Positions 16,905 through 25,500 of a DNA stretch of 64,000 nt are shown here, piece by piece. Source of the DNA: Ornithinicoccus sp045032955 (GTDB taxonomy: Bacteria > Actinomycetota > Actinomycetes > Actinomycetales > Dermatophilaceae); the NCBI RefSeq assembly GCF_045032955.1, contig NZ_JBJFZU010000006.1, positions 1-64,000 on the forward strand, given 5' to 3'. The number at the start of each line of letters is the position of its first letter. Position 1 is the stretch's first letter. The position numbers and the translations under genes were made by a program. The notes under the pieces were generated by a model. It saw only the letters and a program-made list of their open reading frames with translations, was not told the origin of the DNA and did not search any database.

Positions 16905-17549
16905 TCAGATGCTGGCCAGCGCACCCCCCAGTCGCGGCTCGGCCCGGATCGGGCGGGGTGCCAGACGGAAGCCGACGCCCCGCACCGCCGACAGCTGCAC
17001 CGGTGCGCGCACCAGCTCCAGCTTGCCGCGCAGGCGCTTGACCACGGCGTGCAGCGGGGAGCAGTCGCCCGTGTAGGTGACCCCCCAGACCGACCGGGTC
17101 AGCTCGGCGAAGCGCTGCACCCTCCCCGGCTGGCGGAGCAGGGCCTCGAGGACGCCGAACTCCAGGGGCGTCAACGACTCGGCCAGTGGTGCGTTGACGA
17201 CCCGGCGCTGGTCCACGTCGAGGCGCAGCCGACCCAGGTCCACGACGGTGGTGACGGCGGCTGCACCAGCCGCAGGTCCACCTGCTCCCTGCCGGGGTGT
17301 GGTGGTGGGGGACGCGGTCGCGCGCGCAGGTGCCACCTCACCCTGCAGCGCCTCGCGGGCCTCGGCCACCGAGCCGACGATCAGCACCGGGCCGTGCCAG
17401 CCCGAGTCGACGAGACCGGTCAGGTGCTCGGCCGTGGCGCTGGAGAGCACGACGACGAGCGGTTCGTGGTGGTCCTGAGGACCCCCTGTCGGATCTGCAG
17501 TCGTCTCGCCGGTCGGCACCACGACGCCCCTCACCTCCCCGAGGGCCAC
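16905..17549 (-). CDS. OmpR-type winged-helix regulator without receiver domain (copy 1)
   Basis: A 214-residue DNA-binding protein. The C-terminal ~100 residues are an OmpR/PhoB winged helix (LTPLEFGVLEALLRQPGRVQRFAELTRSVWG, then VKRLRGKLE and VRGVGFRL). The N-terminal ~60 residues (PLVVVLSSATAEHLTGL..GWHGPVLIVGS) are not a phospho-receiver because no conserved Asp/Lys set is visible. A low-complexity linker joins them. It resembles the next gene upstream in fold and layout, so the two are diverged paralogues. It may control the adjacent protease gene, but that is only positional inference. The GTG start at 17549 has a weak binding site. Confidence 0.75.
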   Translation of the reverse strand: MALGEVRGVVVPTGETTADPTGGPQDHHEPLVVVLSSATAEHLTGLVDSGWHGPVLIVGSVAEAREALQGEVAPARATASPTTTPRQGAGGPAAGAAAVTTVVDLGRLRLDVDQRRVVNAPLAESLTPLEFGVLEALLRQPGRVQRFAELTRSVWGVTYTGDCSPLHAVVKRLRGKLELVRAPVQLSAVRGVGFRLAPRPIRAEPRLGGALASI

Positions 17550-17615
17550 TCTGATGACAGTGCTCCGGCCCTCTGCGGTGCCACGCTAGGAGGGTGCCCG
17601 GAGCACCACAAGCAC

Positions 17616-17655
17616 CTTGACCAAGCCCTTACGGAGACTTGACCGCGGCTTGAAC
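17616..17655. repeat. Heptamer direct repeats on an 11-bp lattice
   Basis: On the plus strand CTTGACC occurs at 17616 and 17638 and CTTGAAC at 17649; a degenerate copy lies near 17627. Spacings of 22 and 11 bases put the copies on one face of the helix. The array lies about 70 bases upstream of the downstream regulator's start. SARP/AfsR proteins, which use an OmpR-type fold, bind heptamers with this spacing. Confidence 0.55.
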
Positions 17656-17680
17656 GTCAGGTGCACGGACCGCGACGACC

Positions 17681-18253
17681 TCAGCTGGTGGCCGCGACCA
17701 GGGGGTCGACCCCGGGGGCCAGGACCAGCCGCAGGCCGACACCACGCACCGTGCGCACCTCACCGGGTGCCCCCATCGTCCGCAGCTTGCCGCGCAGCCG
17801 CCGCAGCACCGGCGGCACCGGGGAGGTGTCCCCCAGGTGCTCGGTGCCCCAGACCTCCCGCCCCAGGGTCCGGTAGTCCACCACCGCGTCCGGTCGACGC
17901 AGCAGGGCCGCCAGCAGGCCGGCCTCCAGCTCGGTCAGCACGCTCTCCGTGCCGGCGTAGCGGGCACACCTGCTCACCCGGTCCAGCGCCAGCAGGGTAC
18001 GACCCGGTGGCGCGTCCGGCCCCGGCACCGACGCCGTCCCGACCCTGGTCTCCCGCGACACCACGGCGCGCAGCTCGAGCGCCTCCCGCAGCGACCCGAC
18101 GACGACCACCGGCCCGGTCCATCCCAGCGCCACGGCCCGGTCCAGCCGGGCCTGCAGGTCCGCACCCGCCACCAGCACCAGGGGGTCCTGCGCCCCCGGA
18201 CGGCGCAGCGCGACCAGCGCCCGGCGCTCCCCGTCGTCGTCGGAACGGACCAT
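17681..18253 (-). CDS. OmpR-type winged-helix regulator without receiver domain (copy 2)
   Basis: A 190-residue paralogue of the gene downstream. The C-terminal winged helix is clear (LTELEAGLLAALLRRPDAVVDYRTLGREVWG, then LRRLRGKLR and VRTVRGVGLRL). The N-terminus again has a PLVLVAGADLQARL..GWTGPVVVVGS pattern and no receiver phosphorylation site. Start ATG 18253 has a strong GGGAGGAG binding site and a TACGCT -10 box at 18296-18291. It is divergent from the Fur-type gene. Function is unknown; how such a regulator would sense a signal is not evident. Confidence 0.75.
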   Translation of the reverse strand: MVRSDDDGERRALVALRRPGAQDPLVLVAGADLQARLDRAVALGWTGPVVVVGSLREALELRAVVSRETRVGTASVPGPDAPPGRTLLALDRVSRCARYAGTESVLTELEAGLLAALLRRPDAVVDYRTLGREVWGTEHLGDTSPVPPVLRRLRGKLRTMGAPGEVRTVRGVGLRLVLAPGVDPLVAATS

Positions 18254-18321
18254 CGACGCTCTCCTCCCACCTGCCGGACGTCCTGACCGCAGCGTAGGGC
18301 GCGCCCGGGCGGACGCGCATA

Positions 18322-18336
18322 CTTGAATCATTCAAG
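18322..18336. promoter_or_regulatory. Fur-family operator in front of fur-catalase
   Basis: CTTGAATCATTCAAG is a perfect inverted repeat around a central C. It covers a -35-like TTGAAT (18323-18328) that stands 17 bases from TCGGAT (18346-18351), which in turn ends six bases before the ATG of the Fur-type gene. Placement over the -35 region predicts autorepression, as known for FurA/CatR-type peroxide regulators next to catalase genes. Confidence 0.7.
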
Positions 18337-18357
18337 AAGACGTGGTCGGATAGGGGT

Positions 18358-18825
18358 ATGTCGCACGCACCTGACCTGAGCGCCGCCCTGGGCGGTGCCG
18401 GTCTGCGTGTCACCGGCCCCCGGGTCGCCGTGCTGCGGACGTTGCACGACCATCCGCACGCCGACGCCGCGGACCTGGTGCGGCTCACCCGGCAGCACGA
18501 CCGGGGGATCTCCGTCCAGGGCGTCTACGACGTCCTGGGACGACTCACCGAGTCCGGCCTGGTGCGCCGGATCCAGCCCGCCCACTCGGTCGCGCGCTAC
18601 GAGCTCGACCAGGGTGACAACCACCACCACGTCGTGTGCCGTGGCTGCGGGACCCTGGTCGACGTGCCCTGCAGCACCGGGGCCCGACCCTGCCTGGACC
18701 CCGGCCCGGACCTGCCCTCGGGCTTCCAGCTCGACGAGGCCGAGGTCATCTACTGGGGCCGCTGCCCCGGGTGCCGGGCCACCACCGCTTCACCGTCCAT
18801 CCCCACCCCGAAGGAGAAGGCATGA
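18358..18825 (+). CDS. Fur-family transcriptional regulator (FurA/CatR-like)
   Basis: A 155-residue metal-dependent repressor. The winged helix spans about residues 8-85 (RVTGPRVAVLRTLHDHPH..VQGVYDVLGRLTESGLV), followed by the His-rich metal site DNHHHVVCRGCG and a second CPGC pair that would bind structural zinc. It directly precedes and overlaps the catalase gene by four bases (ATGA), the classic arrangement for peroxide-sensing Fur proteins. The start codon lies where transcription should begin, so a leaderless mRNA is likely. Confidence 0.93.
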   Translation: MSHAPDLSAALGGAGLRVTGPRVAVLRTLHDHPHADAADLVRLTRQHDRGISVQGVYDVLGRLTESGLVRRIQPAHSVARYELDQGDNHHHVVCRGCGTLVDVPCSTGARPCLDPGPDLPSGFQLDEAEVIYWGRCPGCRATTASPSIPTPKEKA

Positions 18826-20315
18826 CCCACAGCCACCCCGGCTACGTGAACGCCGAGCATTCCGGATCCGGACCGGTCCCCACCGGTTCGACCACCAGCA
18901 ACGGCGCCCCGAACGACTCCGACCGCAACAGCCTGTCGGTGGGGGCCGACGGCCCGCTGCTGCTGCACGACGTCGCCCTCATCGAGAGCCTGGCCTCCTT
19001 CGACCGGGAGAAGGTCCCGGAGCGTCTGCCGCACGCCAAGGGCTCCGGCGCCTTCGGCGTCTTCGAGGCCACCGAGGACGTGTCCGCGTGGACCAAGGCG
19101 GCCGCCTTCCAGCAGGGCGCCTCCAGCGAGGTGCTGACCCGCTTCTCGACGGTGGCCGGCGAGCAGGGCTCCCCCGACACCTGGCGTGACGTCCGCGGCT
19201 TCGCGGTGCGCCTCTACACCGACGAGGGCAACCTCGACGTCGTCGGCAACAACACACCCGTCTTCTTCGTGCGTGACCCGATGAAGTTCCCGAACTTCAT
19301 CCGGAGCCAGCGGCGCACGCCGGACAGCGGTCTGCGCGACCCCAACATGCAGTGGGACTTCTGGACCGCCAACCCCGAGTCCTCGCACCAGGTGAGCTAC
19401 CTGATGGGTGATCGTGGCCTGCCGCTCAACTGGCGCCACATGAACGGATACTCCTCGCACACCTACATGTGGGTGAACGCCGAGGGTGAGCGCTTCTTCG
19501 TGAAGTACCACTGGCACAGCGACCAGGGTGTCGAGAACATCGGCAACGACCAGGCCGCCGAGCTGGCCGGTGCCGACGCGGACTACCACCGTCGTGACCT
19601 CTTCGAGGCCATCGACCGTGGCGAGCACCCCAGCTGGACGCTGTCCGTGCAGGTCATGCCGTACGAGGAGGCGAAGACCTACCGGTACAACCCGTTCGAC
19701 CTGACCAAGGTGTGGCCGCACTCCGACTACCCGCTGCACAAGGTGGGCAGGATGACCCTGAACCGCAACCCGGAGAACTGGTTCGCCCAGATCGAGCAGG
19801 TCGCCTTCAGCCCGTCCAACCAGGTCCCGGGCACCGGCGTCTCCCCCGACAAGATGCTGCTGGCGCGGGTGTTCTCCTACCCCGACGCGCAGCGCCACCG
19901 GATCGGCGCCAACTTCACCCACCTGCCGGTGAACCAGCCCAAGGTGCAGGTGAACGCCTACCAGTTCGACGGGCCGATGGCCTACCTGCACTCGGGCAGC
20001 CAGCCGACGTACGTGACCAACTCCTACGGTCGCCCCTGGTCGGACCGGACCGGTCCGGTGGAGAACGGCTGGGAGGCCGACGGCGCCCTGGTGCGACAGG
20101 CCTACGACCTGCGCGCGGACGACGACGACTTCGGTCAGGCCGGCAGCCTGGTCCGGGACGTCTTCGACGACGCGGCGCGGGAGCGCCTGGCGCAGACGGT
20201 CGCCGGGATGATGGGCCAGTGCGACCCGCAGATCCGCACCCGGGTCTACGAGTACTGGACCAACGTCGACGCGGGCGTCGGCGCGCGCATCGAGGAGATC
20301 GCCACCTCCGCCTGA
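18822..20315 (+). CDS. katA: Monofunctional haem catalase
   Basis: Converts hydrogen peroxide to water and oxygen. At 497 residues it is a small-subunit catalase. The distal His71 lies in PHAKGSGAFG, the distal Asn in NNTPVFF (residues 143-144), and the proximal haem-ligand Tyr353 in RVFSYPDAQRHRIG. The binding site AAGGAGAAGG precedes ATG 18822, which overlaps the Fur-type gene, so both are made from one repressible mRNA. A perfect terminator follows. Confidence 0.96.
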   Translation: MTHSHPGYVNAEHSGSGPVPTGSTTSNGAPNDSDRNSLSVGADGPLLLHDVALIESLASFDREKVPERLPHAKGSGAFGVFEATEDVSAWTKAAAFQQGASSEVLTRFSTVAGEQGSPDTWRDVRGFAVRLYTDEGNLDVVGNNTPVFFVRDPMKFPNFIRSQRRTPDSGLRDPNMQWDFWTANPESSHQVSYLMGDRGLPLNWRHMNGYSSHTYMWVNAEGERFFVKYHWHSDQGVENIGNDQAAELAGADADYHRRDLFEAIDRGEHPSWTLSVQVMPYEEAKTYRYNPFDLTKVWPHSDYPLHKVGRMTLNRNPENWFAQIEQVAFSPSNQVPGTGVSPDKMLLARVFSYPDAQRHRIGANFTHLPVNQPKVQVNAYQFDGPMAYLHSGSQPTYVTNSYGRPWSDRTGPVENGWEADGALVRQAYDLRADDDDFGQAGSLVRDVFDDAARERLAQTVAGMMGQCDPQIRTRVYEYWTNVDAGVGARIEEIATSA

Positions 20316-20331
20316 GCGGACGAGCACCAGC

Positions 20332-20364
20332 AGCGGGCGTCCGGCCGTCGGCCGGACGCCCGCT
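20332..20364 (+). terminator. Terminator of fur-katA
   Basis: AGCGGGCGTCCGGC (20332-20345) and GCCGGACGCCCGCT (20351-20364) form a perfect 14-bp stem with a five-base loop, 17 bases after the catalase stop. It can also serve the convergent sseB-like operon. Confidence 0.9.
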
Positions 20365-20394
20365 CTCGTATGCCCGGCGTCCGCCGGCACTCGG

Positions 20395-21153
20395 TCAGCC
20401 GGCCAGTAGCCGGAACGCCAGGCTGTCCATCCGGGACCGGGCGTCGGTGTCCGCGGAGAGCGCCTGGCCGATCCGGGCCACCAACGCCTGAACCTGCGCC
20501 TGGGACAGCCCTGGGGCCAGCTGCAGGGCGAGCTCCAGGGCACCGTCGGACCCGCCCAGGCGGTGGCCGGTGACCTGCCCCTCGTCCCGCAGCAGCGTCG
20601 CCACCGTGGCCGCCAGCTCTGCGTCCTGGTGGGCGGGCAGCCACACCCGACCGGTGGCCAGGGCCCAGACCATCGAGGGACGCAGGGTGTATGCCGCCGC
20701 CCCCCGGTCGGCGCCCAGGTCGACCGGGATCACCTCGCACCCCTCCTCGACGGCGGCCAGGGCCGCGCGACGCGCCGTCACGGGCACCGGGCGCGCCTGC
20801 GGGTCCCAGCGGGTCAGTGCGCCGGTGCTGGTGAAGGCCGGCAGGGCCCGCTGCCCGTCGGGGGCCACCAGGGTCACCGAGGCCATGTCGCTGGAGACGT
20901 CCGCCGCCAGCCCGGAGGAGGTGTCGACCTCGCCCGGCACCGCGACGACGGGGACGATGAGCCGGGCCGCGGCGACGGCGGCGACGAGCTCGACCGCCGG
21001 GGTGCCCGGGTCGGAGAGCAGCGCGGCCAGGTGCGCGTCGGCTGCCCCGGTGTCACCGTCGAAACCGGTGCCGGTCAGCGTGCGCCCGGCCCAGGGGACC
21101 CCCGCGGTGTCGGCACCGTGCTGCGGGTCGTGCCCGGAGAAGCGTCCGCTCAT
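20395..21153 (-). CDS. SseB-family protein
   Basis: A 252-residue protein with the SseB N-terminal-like domain: LLSDPGTPAVELVAAVAAARLIVPVVA and, later, LPAFTSTGALTRWDP with MVWALATGRV. This family is common next to histidine or translation genes in actinobacteria, and its role is unknown. The C-terminal ~70 residues form a second, SseB-C-like segment. ATG 21153 overlaps the hisA-like stop (ATGA), so the two are translationally coupled. It is the last gene of a three-gene operon. Confidence 0.8.
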   Translation of the reverse strand: MSGRFSGHDPQHGADTAGVPWAGRTLTGTGFDGDTGAADAHLAALLSDPGTPAVELVAAVAAARLIVPVVAVPGEVDTSSGLAADVSSDMASVTLVAPDGQRALPAFTSTGALTRWDPQARPVPVTARRAALAAVEEGCEVIPVDLGADRGAAAYTLRPSMVWALATGRVWLPAHQDAELAATVATLLRDEGQVTGHRLGGSDGALELALQLAPGLSQAQVQALVARIGQALSADTDARSRMDSLAFRLLAG

Positions 21154-21866
21154 CGGGTCACCTCCAGGGCCTGGGGCAGGGTGAAGGACCCGTGGTAGAG
21201 GGCCGCCCCCAGGACGGTGTGGGTGACACCCCGGTCGGTGAGCCCGCGCAACGACGCGAGGTCCTCCAGCGAGGCGACCCCGCCGGAGGCCGTCACCTGG
21301 CCGGAGACCCGGGTCGCGACGTCGGCGAAGAGGGCCAGGTCGGCACCGGTGCGGCGGCCGTCCCGGCCGGCGTCCGCGACCAGCACGTGCGCGACCTCCC
21401 CGGTGAGCACCGGGTTACGGGCCAGCACCTGCGCGAGGGGGCCCAGGTCAAGGCCGGTCCCACGGGCGACCACCCTCCCGTCGCGCAGGTCCAGGGCCAC
21501 CACCAGCCGCTCCCCCAGCAGCCGGTGCGCGTGCTCGACCAGGGTGGGGTCCGCCAGCGCAGAGCTGGCCAGCACCACGCGCGCGGCGCCGGTCCCGGCG
21601 GCGCGTTCCAGCGAGGCATGGTCGCCCACCCCGCCGGAGAGCTGCACCGGCACGGGCAGGTCGCGGACCAACCCTGCCAGCAGCTCCCCGTTCTGGCCTC
21701 GGCCGAAGGCCAGGTCGAGGTCGACCAGGTGGATCCATCGGGCGCCCTGGTCCACCCAGCCGCGGGCCACGTCCCCGGGGTCGTCGGGACCGCCGTCGAC
21801 CACCTGGGCCGCCCGTCCCCCGGCCACGTCCACGGCCGGGAGCAGGGTCAGGCTCGGGGAGGGCAT
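21150..21866 (-). CDS. HisA/PriA-like TIM-barrel protein with altered active site
   Basis: Homologue of phosphoribosyl isomerase A (histidine, and in PriA also tryptophan synthesis), 238 residues. The barrel is well conserved: LLPAVDVAGGRA, WIHLVDLDLAFGRG, QLSGG, ASGGVASLEDL, LPQAL. The two catalytic Asp (in PAVDV and in ADAGRDG) appear retained. However, the substrate-binding arginine that PriA has in GRAVRLVQG is Gln here (GRAAQVVDG), the one in SGGIRDD is Gly (SGGVGDH), and the Arg/Trp loop RGRGW reads ARGTGL. Activity is therefore uncertain. No other his gene is adjacent. Confidence 0.75.
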   Translation of the reverse strand: MPSPSLTLLPAVDVAGGRAAQVVDGGPDDPGDVARGWVDQGARWIHLVDLDLAFGRGQNGELLAGLVRDLPVPVQLSGGVGDHASLERAAGTGAARVVLASSALADPTLVEHAHRLLGERLVVALDLRDGRVVARGTGLDLGPLAQVLARNPVLTGEVAHVLVADAGRDGRRTGADLALFADVATRVSGQVTASGGVASLEDLASLRGLTDRGVTHTVLGAALYHGSFTLPQALEVTR

Positions 21867-22504
21867 CACGGCAGGGCGCCCAGCTCGCGGCGCAGGCGCA
21901 CCGAGTCGTGGACCGCGGAGTCGAACCAGCCCACCTGACGGGGGTCGGGCAGGTGCTGGCGCGCGCCCTCCAGGGTGTCGGCACGACCGGGCTCCAGGAC
22001 CAGGCGGGTGCCCGGCAGCTCGAGGGTCGCCATCACCGCCTGCAGCATCCGGGCCGGCTGCACCCGGGTCTCGTGCAGCAGCTCCACCAGCTCGTCCCGC
22101 ACCCCCGCGGGAGCACCCGCGAGACCGACCAGCTCGGACGGCCCGGCCAGGGCCAGGCCCGGGGGCCGCAGCAGCCCGGACCCGGGTTCCCACACCACCC
22201 AGCGCACCGCGCGGGCACGCGGGGTGTGCGCGGTCATCACCGCCCTGCCGTCGATCTCGAAGAAGCCCAGCCCTGGTCCCGCCTTGGGGCTCAGGACCCG
22301 GGAGGCGAGCACCAGCGCGCCGTCGTCGTAGGGGGCGCTCGCCCGGGAGGCGCCGGTGCCGACCACCACGGTCCAGGACCCGAGGGGGGCCGACGTCACC
22401 GGCACCACGCTGCCGGCCACCCAGCCGTCCACCTCGACGCGGGGTCCCGCCGCCAGGACCACGCCCCCCGGGCGTGCGGGGGCAGGAACGTCGGCGGATG
22501 TCAC
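21866..22504 (-). CDS. Conserved hypothetical protein heading the hisA-like/sseB operon
   Basis: A 212-residue protein that I do not recognise. It has no signal peptide or membrane segment. The first half is beta-rich with Gly/Val repeats (VVLAAGPRVEVDGWVAGSVVPV, SWTVVVGTG); the second half is helical and acidic. The start is GTG 22504, six bases behind TAGGAT (22516-22511 on the minus strand), predicting a leaderless mRNA. Its stop overlaps the hisA-like start (TGATG), so the three genes are coupled. Confidence 0.7.
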   Translation of the reverse strand: MTSADVPAPARPGGVVLAAGPRVEVDGWVAGSVVPVTSAPLGSWTVVVGTGASRASAPYDDGALVLASRVLSPKAGPGLGFFEIDGRAVMTAHTPRARAVRWVVWEPGSGLLRPPGLALAGPSELVGLAGAPAGVRDELVELLHETRVQPARMLQAVMATLELPGTRLVLEPGRADTLEGARQHLPDPRQVGWFDSAVHDSVRLRRELGALP

Positions 22505-22513
22505 CGGGACATC

Positions 22514-25500
22514 CTACGGACGCGAGCCCGTCCCGCCGTCCTCGCCACGTCGGGGACCGCGTGGTCGGTCACGGCCGAACGGGTCCTGCCTGGGCCGCGG
22601 GAAGCTGGCCGGAGAGCGTGGGGCGTCGGTGAGCCGGGGCCTGCCGAAGGCGTCGGTGTGAGGGTCCCGGTCCCCGGCCTGGCGCGGGGGGCGGACCGGC
22701 CCGGCACCCGGCAAGGACCCGCCCGGACGCGGCTCGGCCCGCTTCCCGGCGGCCCCGGGATGCTCCGGCGGTCGGTCGCCGTAGAGGACCCGTTCGACCA
22801 CCGAGCGCGCATGCCGCGCGCTGCGCCGCCAGTCCTGGGCCAGGGTCGCGCCCCGGCCCGGCTCGCGCCGCATCACCAGCGACATCCCCTCGGCGTCCCG
22901 GATGTCGCTGGGCACGCTGTCGACCGCCCGGCCGCGCCAGACGATCCCGGCGTCCCGCAGCTGGGAGGCGAGGGCCCAGGTCTGCTCCAGCGTCGCGGCG
23001 TCCGTCGCGTCCAGCAGGTCCGCGGCGACCGCCGCCCGCAGCGCCTCCAGGGTGCTCATGACCCGCAGCCCGGGGTGCTCGTAGGCGTGCTGCAGCTGCA
23101 GCAGCTGGGCCACCCACTCGACGTCGCTCAGCCCGCCCAGCCCCAGCTTGAGGTGGGTCCGGGGGTCGGCACCGCGCGGCAGGCGTTCCGCCTCCATCCG
23201 CGCCTTGAGCTTGCGGATCTCCCGGACCGCCGCGGGCTCGATGCCCCCCTCGGGCCAGCGCAGCGGTCGGATGAGCTCGGTGAAGGCCTCCCCCAGCTCC
23301 CGGTCACCGGCGACCGGTCGGGCGCGCAGCAGCGCCTGGGACTCCCACCCGGCCGACCACCGCTCGTAGTAGGTGCGGTACCCCTCCAGGCTGCGCACCA
23401 GCGGACCGCCCTTGCCCTCCGGCCGGAGGGCCGCGTCCAGCTCGAGCACCGGGTCGGGACCCGGACCGGACAGGCCGCGGCGCAGCTCGGCCACGATGTC
23501 GACGGCCTGGGCCGAGGCCGTCTCCGGGTCCGCCCCGGGAAGCGGGGTGTACACGTACATCACGTCGGCGTCGCTGGCGTAGCCCACCTCCTGGCCGCCG
23601 AGGCGACCCATGCCGACGAGGAGCACCGCCGCGGACGGCTCCTCCTGGCGGCGGGCCGGCACCCGCCGGGAGGCCACCCCCAGGGCACCCTCGAGGTAGG
23701 CGTCGGTGAGGTCGCTGAGGGACTGGCGCACGTCGGGTCCCTCCCAGCCGGCCGCGAGGTCGCCGAGCACGATCCGGACCAGCTCGCGGGCGCGCACCGC
23801 GCGGACGGCGGCGAAGGCCTCCTCGGTGCTGCCCTTGCGCCGGGCCGCCGCGGTCATCCTGGCCACCAGCGCGTCCTTGTCCGCCGGCACCAGCTCGCCC
23901 TCGTCACCCAGCAAGGAGACGCTTTCTGGGCTGCGGATGAGCAGGTCGACGGCATACCGGCTGGAGGAGAGCACCTTGGCCAGCCGCTGCGCCGCGCTGC
24001 CCTCGTCCCGCAGCATGCCCAGGTACCAGTGCGTGGTGCCCAGGGTGTCGCTGATCCGGCGGAAGGCCAGCAGCCCGGTGTCCGGATCGGCGCCGTCCGC
24101 GAACCAGGACAGCATCACCGGCAGCAGGTGACGCTGGATGGTGGCGCGCCGGCTCAGCCCTTCGGTGAGCGCCTCCAGGTGGCGCATGGCGCCGGCCGGG
24201 TCGCGGTAGCCGAGCGCGGCCAGCCGGGCGCGCGCCGCCTCCGGCGACAGCCGGGCCTCGTCGGTGGACAGCCGGGCCACCGCCGACAGCAGGGGGCGGT
24301 AGAAGAGCCGTTCGTGCAGGCGCCGGACGTCACGCCGGACGCTGCGCCAGCGCTGCGTCACCGCCTGGTGGGCCTCGCCCCGCTCGCCGAGGGAACGGCC
24401 GAGGCGGCGCAGCTCGGCCTGGGTGGTGGGCATCAGGTGGGTGCGCCGCATCCGGTGCAGCTGGACCCGGTGCTCCAGGCTCCGCAGCAACCGGTATGCC
24501 TCGTCCAGCAGCCGCGCGTCCGAGCGACCGACGTAGCCGCCGTCCCGCAGCGCCGCCAGGGCCTCCAGCGTGGTGCGCGACCGCAGCGCCTCGTCGTTGC
24601 GCCCGTGCACGAGCTGGAGCAGCTGCACGCTGAACTCGATGTCCCGCAGCCCGCCCGGGCCGAGCTTGATCTGGCGGTCCACCTCGTCCCGGGGCACGTG
24701 CTGCTCCACCCGACGACGCATCGCCTGCACGTCAACGACGAAGTTCTCCCGTGCGGCGACCTCCCAGACCATGGGCTCGACGATGTCGAGCCAGCGACGC
24801 CCGAGGTCCCCGTCGCCGGCGACCACGCGGGCCTTGAGCAGGGCCTGGAACTCCCAGGTGCTGGCCCAGCGCTGGTAGTACTCGCGGTGCGAGCCGAGGG
24901 AGCGCACCAGCGGTCCGCTCTTGCCTTCCGGGCGCAGCGCCGCGTCGACCTGCCACAGCGAGCCCTCCGCGGTGGCATCGCCGCAGATCCGCATCAGCGC
25001 GCTGGCCAGCCGCCCGCCCACCCGCAGGGCCTGCTCCTCGGTGGCGTCCCCGCGCGGCGCGGCCAGGAAGATGACGTCCACGTCGGAGATGTAGTTGAGC
25101 TCCCGTCCCCCGGTCTTGCCCATCCCGACCACGGTGAAGGCGCAGTCCTGCTCGTCCTCCACCTCGGCCCGGGCCAGCTCGAGCGCCGCCTCCAGGGCGG
25201 CCGAGGCCAGGTCGGCCAGCGCCCCGCCGACGGCCGGCATCAGCGCGACCGGGTCGGTGGCGGTGAGGTCGGCCGCGGCGATCCGGGTGAGCTGGCGCCG
25301 GTATGCCACCCGCAGCGCGTCGGCGCCCTCCCGGCCGGTCAGGCCGTGGACGGCCTCGAGGATCTGCCAGGCCTCCGGCGAGCGCTGCCCGGCGACGTCC
25401 TCGATGTGCCGGGGGTGGCGTAGCAGGGACTCACCGAGGGCGACCGAGCCCCCGAGCAGCGCCAGCAGCCGCCGCCTCGGGAGTCCTGGCTCCCGCACCA

